Positions 61,716 through 64,000 of a DNA stretch of 64,000 nt are shown here, one piece after another; within the stretch, counting starts at the first letter, position 1, and every line of letters starts with the position of its first letter. Source of the stretch: Thermodesulfobacteriota bacterium (GTDB lineage: Bacteria; Desulfobacterota; Thermodesulfobacteria; Thermodesulfobacteriales; Thermodesulfobacteriaceae); assembly GCA_030550555.1 (NCBI GenBank), contig JAUQPD010000035.1:32576-96575 (forward strand). The letters are read 5' to 3'. A model generated the notes under the pieces. It saw only the letters and a program-made list of their open reading frames with translations. It was not told the DNA's origin and did no database searches. A program made the translations under genes and the position numbers.

Positions 61716-62525
61716 ATGTTGAGATTTCTATACTTACCAAAGGAGAATCTAAAGGCACCTGAAGTCTTTCTAAAGATAGTTGAAGACTTTAGGATTGAGC
61801 TTATCCCTCTTAAAGAGTGTGTTAAGGAGTTAGAAAGTGAGCTAGCCCGAAACACTGCATCTTTTAATGGAATACTTGTTCTCGGAGGGGATGGTACACT
61901 TTTAAAAGCAGTGCCCTATGCCTATGATTTAAATCTTCCAATCCTCGGTGTCAATATGGGCAAGTTTGGTTTCCTCACAGAGGTTACTCTTGAAGAGCTT
62001 TCTTTGGTTTTTGAAAAGTGGATAAAAGGTGAAGTTCACCTTGATGAAAGAGCTGTCTTAAAGGTGAGTTATGGAGCTAATGAAGAGATTGTCCTCAATG
62101 AGGGTGCAATTCTTAAGGGACCCCTCGGCAGAATTATAACCTTAGAGGTCACAGTAGTTGAGGAGCAAGATACCTTTCAATTTAGCGGTGATGGCTTAAT
62201 AATAAGTACTCCTACTGGCTCAACTGCCTATAATCTCAGTGCTGGTGGTCCTGTCGTTCATCCCCGCACTTCAGCTACTGTCCTCACACCCATTTGCGCC
62301 TTTCGGCCCCAGATAAAACCACTTATCCTACCTGATAGCTTTTCCCTTGAAGTAAAATTAGTCGAGGGAGAGGAGGAAGTCCACCTCCTCCTTGATGGAA
62401 GGACTAATTGGTTCCTCTCAAAGGATCATCCTGTCCGCTTTAAAAAAGCAGAAAAAAAGATAAAGCTTGTTGCCTCACCCTCAAAGAGCTATCTAAAGAT
62501 ATTGCGAGAAAAATTTAAATGGTAG
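61716..62525 (+). CDS. nadK: NAD kinase
   Basis: The 269-residue protein phosphorylates NAD to NADP. It shows the conserved GGDGTLLKAV, NMGKFGFLTE, LNEGAILKG and the TPTGSTAYNLSAGGPVVHP motif. The order and spacing are typical. It ends 6 nt before the convergent YtxH-like gene. Confidence 0.95.
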   Translation: MLRFLYLPKENLKAPEVFLKIVEDFRIELIPLKECVKELESELARNTASFNGILVLGGDGTLLKAVPYAYDLNLPILGVNMGKFGFLTEVTLEELSLVFEKWIKGEVHLDERAVLKVSYGANEEIVLNEGAILKGPLGRIITLEVTVVEEQDTFQFSGDGLIISTPTGSTAYNLSAGGPVVHPRTSATVLTPICAFRPQIKPLILPDSFSLEVKLVEGEEEVHLLLDGRTNWFLSKDHPVRFKKAEKKIKLVASPSKSYLKILREKFKW

Positions 62526-62531
62526 GGATTG

Positions 62532-62894
62532 TTAAGCTTTTTCCTCCTCCTCTTTTTTGAAAAATTTTTCCGTAAGTTCTTCCTTAGTTTCTTTGACCAC
62601 TTCTTTTGCTTTCTCGAGAGTTTCTGCTAAAACTCCTTTTTTCTCTTCAATAAGCTCTTTGGCCTTGTGGGTAACTTCTTCAAGTTTTTCACCTGCTTTT
62701 TGTTTTAAGGTAGAGACCTTTCCTTTGATCTGTTGGGTTTCCTCCTTTAATTTTTCAGCCTTTTCCTCAGCTTCTGCCCTAAGACGTCTTCTAAGTTCAG
62801 CACCACTTGTTGGTGCATAGAGAAGGGCAACCAGAGCCCCAACCGCTGCTCCTGCAACAAAAGCAAGCAAAAGAGAAGTTTTGTTTTCTGCCAT
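62532..62894 (-). CDS. YtxH-domain / apolipophorin-like helical protein
   Basis: The 120-residue protein has an N-terminal membrane helix, LLLAFVAGAAVGALVALLYAP, with the LLYAPxSGxELR motif of YtxH proteins. A long charged amphipathic helix of Lys/Glu repeats follows. YtxH proteins are small stress-associated proteins of unknown action. The Shine-Dalgarno sequence GAGGTAATG precedes its ATG. Confidence 0.78.
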   Translation of the reverse strand: MAENKTSLLLAFVAGAAVGALVALLYAPTSGAELRRRLRAEAEEKAEKLKEETQQIKGKVSTLKQKAGEKLEEVTHKAKELIEEKKGVLAETLEKAKEVVKETKEELTEKFFKKEEEEKA

Positions 62895-62965
62895 AACATT
62901 ACCTCCTATAGTTTAGTGTATTTCAAACTCGTAATCTTTTTTTAATCTTTCAAGAAGTTCTCTAA

Positions 62966-63323
62966 TTATATGCCTGAATCTAATTTTAAACTCTCATTGT
63001 ATAAATCTGCTATAAACAGTTTTCCTTTATCAGTAATTTTTATACGATAAATCCTATTGAATTCATCGGCTTCTATTATGATTAAACCGTAAGTAAACAA
63101 TCTTTCTAATGCTTCTAAAATCATTTTGTATTTTTACGACAGATACATATACTGGAGAGGCCATTCGTGGATTAGCATAACCCAAAGATGGGTCACCATG
63201 CTTATGAGATGCCTTTCCGATTGCTTTTAAAATTGCATCAGCACTGTTGAACTTTTTATTCCCTATGATAATTTCTTTTATCCAAGGATATTTTACTCTA
63301 TCATTTTTCGAGGGCACTTGCAT
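62966..63323 (-). pseudogene. Frameshifted gene of unknown family
   Basis: The track's 86-residue ORF reads WIKEIIIGNKKFNSADAIL and GYANPRMASPVYVSVVKI and then loses sense. One base out of frame from there, the strand reads ILEALERLFTYGLIIIEADE, then RIYRIKITDKGKLFIADLYN to a TAA at 62966. Together they form a plausible protein end that resembles a winged-helix segment. I therefore think a single-base indel near 63128-63140 broke one gene of about 118 codons. I do not recognise the family. Confidence 0.5.
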
Positions 63324-63550
63324 AACTTTGCAGAAAGCTAAGCTTTTTCTAGAATTTTTATTTTATGAAATTTTTGCCCAAAGTCAAGTAGAATTTTCGT
63401 AATTTCTCTTGAGCAGGTCAGATTCTAGAATCATCTTAATATTAAACCAAGATTTACTGAGAAGAGGCGAAAGGGTGTATGAGGTTGGAAGGTAGGTTTG
63501 TTTTTTAAACCATTAAGATGAAAGTTTTTTTTGATTCTTTTTGAATTTCT
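63324..63550. other. Non-coding stretch between two decayed genes
   Basis: No credible open frame, RNA gene or repeat is seen in these 227 bases. The right part contains T-runs, including TTTTTTTT near 63520. It may be relic sequence. Confidence 0.4.
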
Positions 63551-64000
63551 TCAAGCGAATTTATGCGAATCGTTAGCTTGAGTATTTTCTTTAAAATCTC
63601 TATTGTTAATAGTTCTCACCTTTTCCATAATATCCTCCTCCACCCTCCCGACCCTTTCCTCCAGAGCCTCAAGCACCATCTCCTGAGCACTAAGTAATAA
63701 ACCCTGCTGTAGCCCCTGTTGAAGCCCTTCTCTCAAAGCCTCTTCTCTTATGTCGTCCCAAAAGGTTCTTATCTCCCTCTCCCCCTTCTCACCTCCCCCC
63801 TCCCCCCTCAATAATTTTATTTATCACTATTCTATCGTCAACACCACAAACCACCGCCACATACCTTACCCTAAACCCAAAACAAATTCTTCCCCCTCTC
63901 ACTGAGCATTATCCCAAGCTCTATCGTCCTCCTAAGCACCTCTATCACCTCATCAAAACAAACCCGCTCCACATTCTTCTGCAACCAAAGAAATCTATAC
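63551..64000 (-). pseudogene. Decayed Rpn/PD-(D/E)XK nuclease-family (transposase-associated) gene, at window edge
   Basis: Three frames of the minus strand join into one protein. The first runs from the edge to a stop at 63871 and reads LQKNVERVCFDEVIEVL and TIELGIMLSERGKNLFWV. The second reads VRYVAVVCGVDDRIVINKII and the third is the ORF at 63551-63811 with REEALREGLQQGLQQGLLLS and EMVLEALEERVG. The last segment, with its EGLQQGLQQG repeats and acidic helices, is typical of the C-terminus of the Rpn/YhgA-like nuclease family found in many copies in thermophilic anaerobes. Two frameshifts or more mark it as dead, and the remaining part lies outside the window. GC-rich stretches such as GGGAGGTGAGAAGGGGG are unlike the neighbours. 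Confidence 0.65.

Overview
The window (about 40% GC, densely packed, short overlaps between co-directional genes) looks like the chromosome of an anaerobic, probably thermophilic Gram-negative bacterium. A deep lineage such as Thermodesulfobacteriota fits best, but this is inferred from gene content only. Outer-membrane genes (lpxD, a TonB-dependent receptor), an O2-independent lifestyle (CooC-like ATPase, molybdopterin oxidoreductase with ferredoxin-type partner, a complex I without NADH module), lactate uptake and oxidation genes and a sulfite-exporter-type transporter support this. No rRNA, CRISPR array or intact insertion sequence was seen.

Layout. 1-2.7 kb (minus): partial sbcC, smpB, ffh. 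2.8-9.0 kb (plus): hybrid histidine kinase, exported protein and TonB receptor in an overlapping cassette, then a GT-B glycosyltransferase. 9.0-11.8 kb (minus): ATP-grasp protein, zinc-ribbon protein, M48 protease, tRNA-Sec (selC) and SRP RNA (ffs). 11.9-19.0 kb (plus): TrpB2, a frameshifted thioesterase, UbiD-type decarboxylase, phosphodiesterase, remnants of an AAA-ATPase-like gene and a HEPN gene, proS, lpxD. 19-22.9 kb: era, lactate permease, FMN-dependent alpha-hydroxyacid dehydrogenase. 23.1-27.0 kb (plus): tRNA(CAU), Nif3-like, CdsZ-like zinc-ribbon, tsaC, cooC-like, folE2. 27-35.8 kb (minus): a long probable operon argH-usp-yacG-trxB-like-alr-tatB-tatC-apgM-nadB-small zinc protein. 35.9-37 kb: Rrf2 regulator and histidine phosphatase. 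37-39 kb: a split TauE/SafE transporter, divergent from a molybdopterin oxidoreductase/ferredoxin pair, with paired sigma-54-like promoters around a strong inverted repeat. 41.8-53.1 kb: complex I operon. 53-64 kb: sigma-54 activator, dnaE, PhnD-sensor hybrid kinase, proB, nadK, a YtxH protein and decayed genes.

The main discovery is in the complex I operon. The nuoB reading frame is interrupted by TGA exactly at the first cysteine of the invariant tandem Cys-Cys pair that binds cluster N2. Thirty bases upstream of any usable ATG the reading frame is a perfect NuoB N-terminus, and 23 nt after the TGA there is a 7-bp hairpin with an AGGU loop that resembles a bacterial SECIS. The same window carries selC. 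I therefore read nuoB as a selenoprotein (Sec29-Cys30-Cys94-Cys123), which I do not know to be described. The operon lacks nuoEFG and has four antiporter-like subunits instead of three, so it is probably an enlarged, ferredoxin- or other-donor-driven complex I. The adjacent cytoplasmic-looking molybdopterin/ferredoxin pair is a candidate but unproven partner.

Other points of note are an alanine racemase whose only sensible start is AUU behind a strong Shine-Dalgarno sequence, and several eroded genes at the window's right edge. All assignments are made by reading the sequence; no database search was possible.
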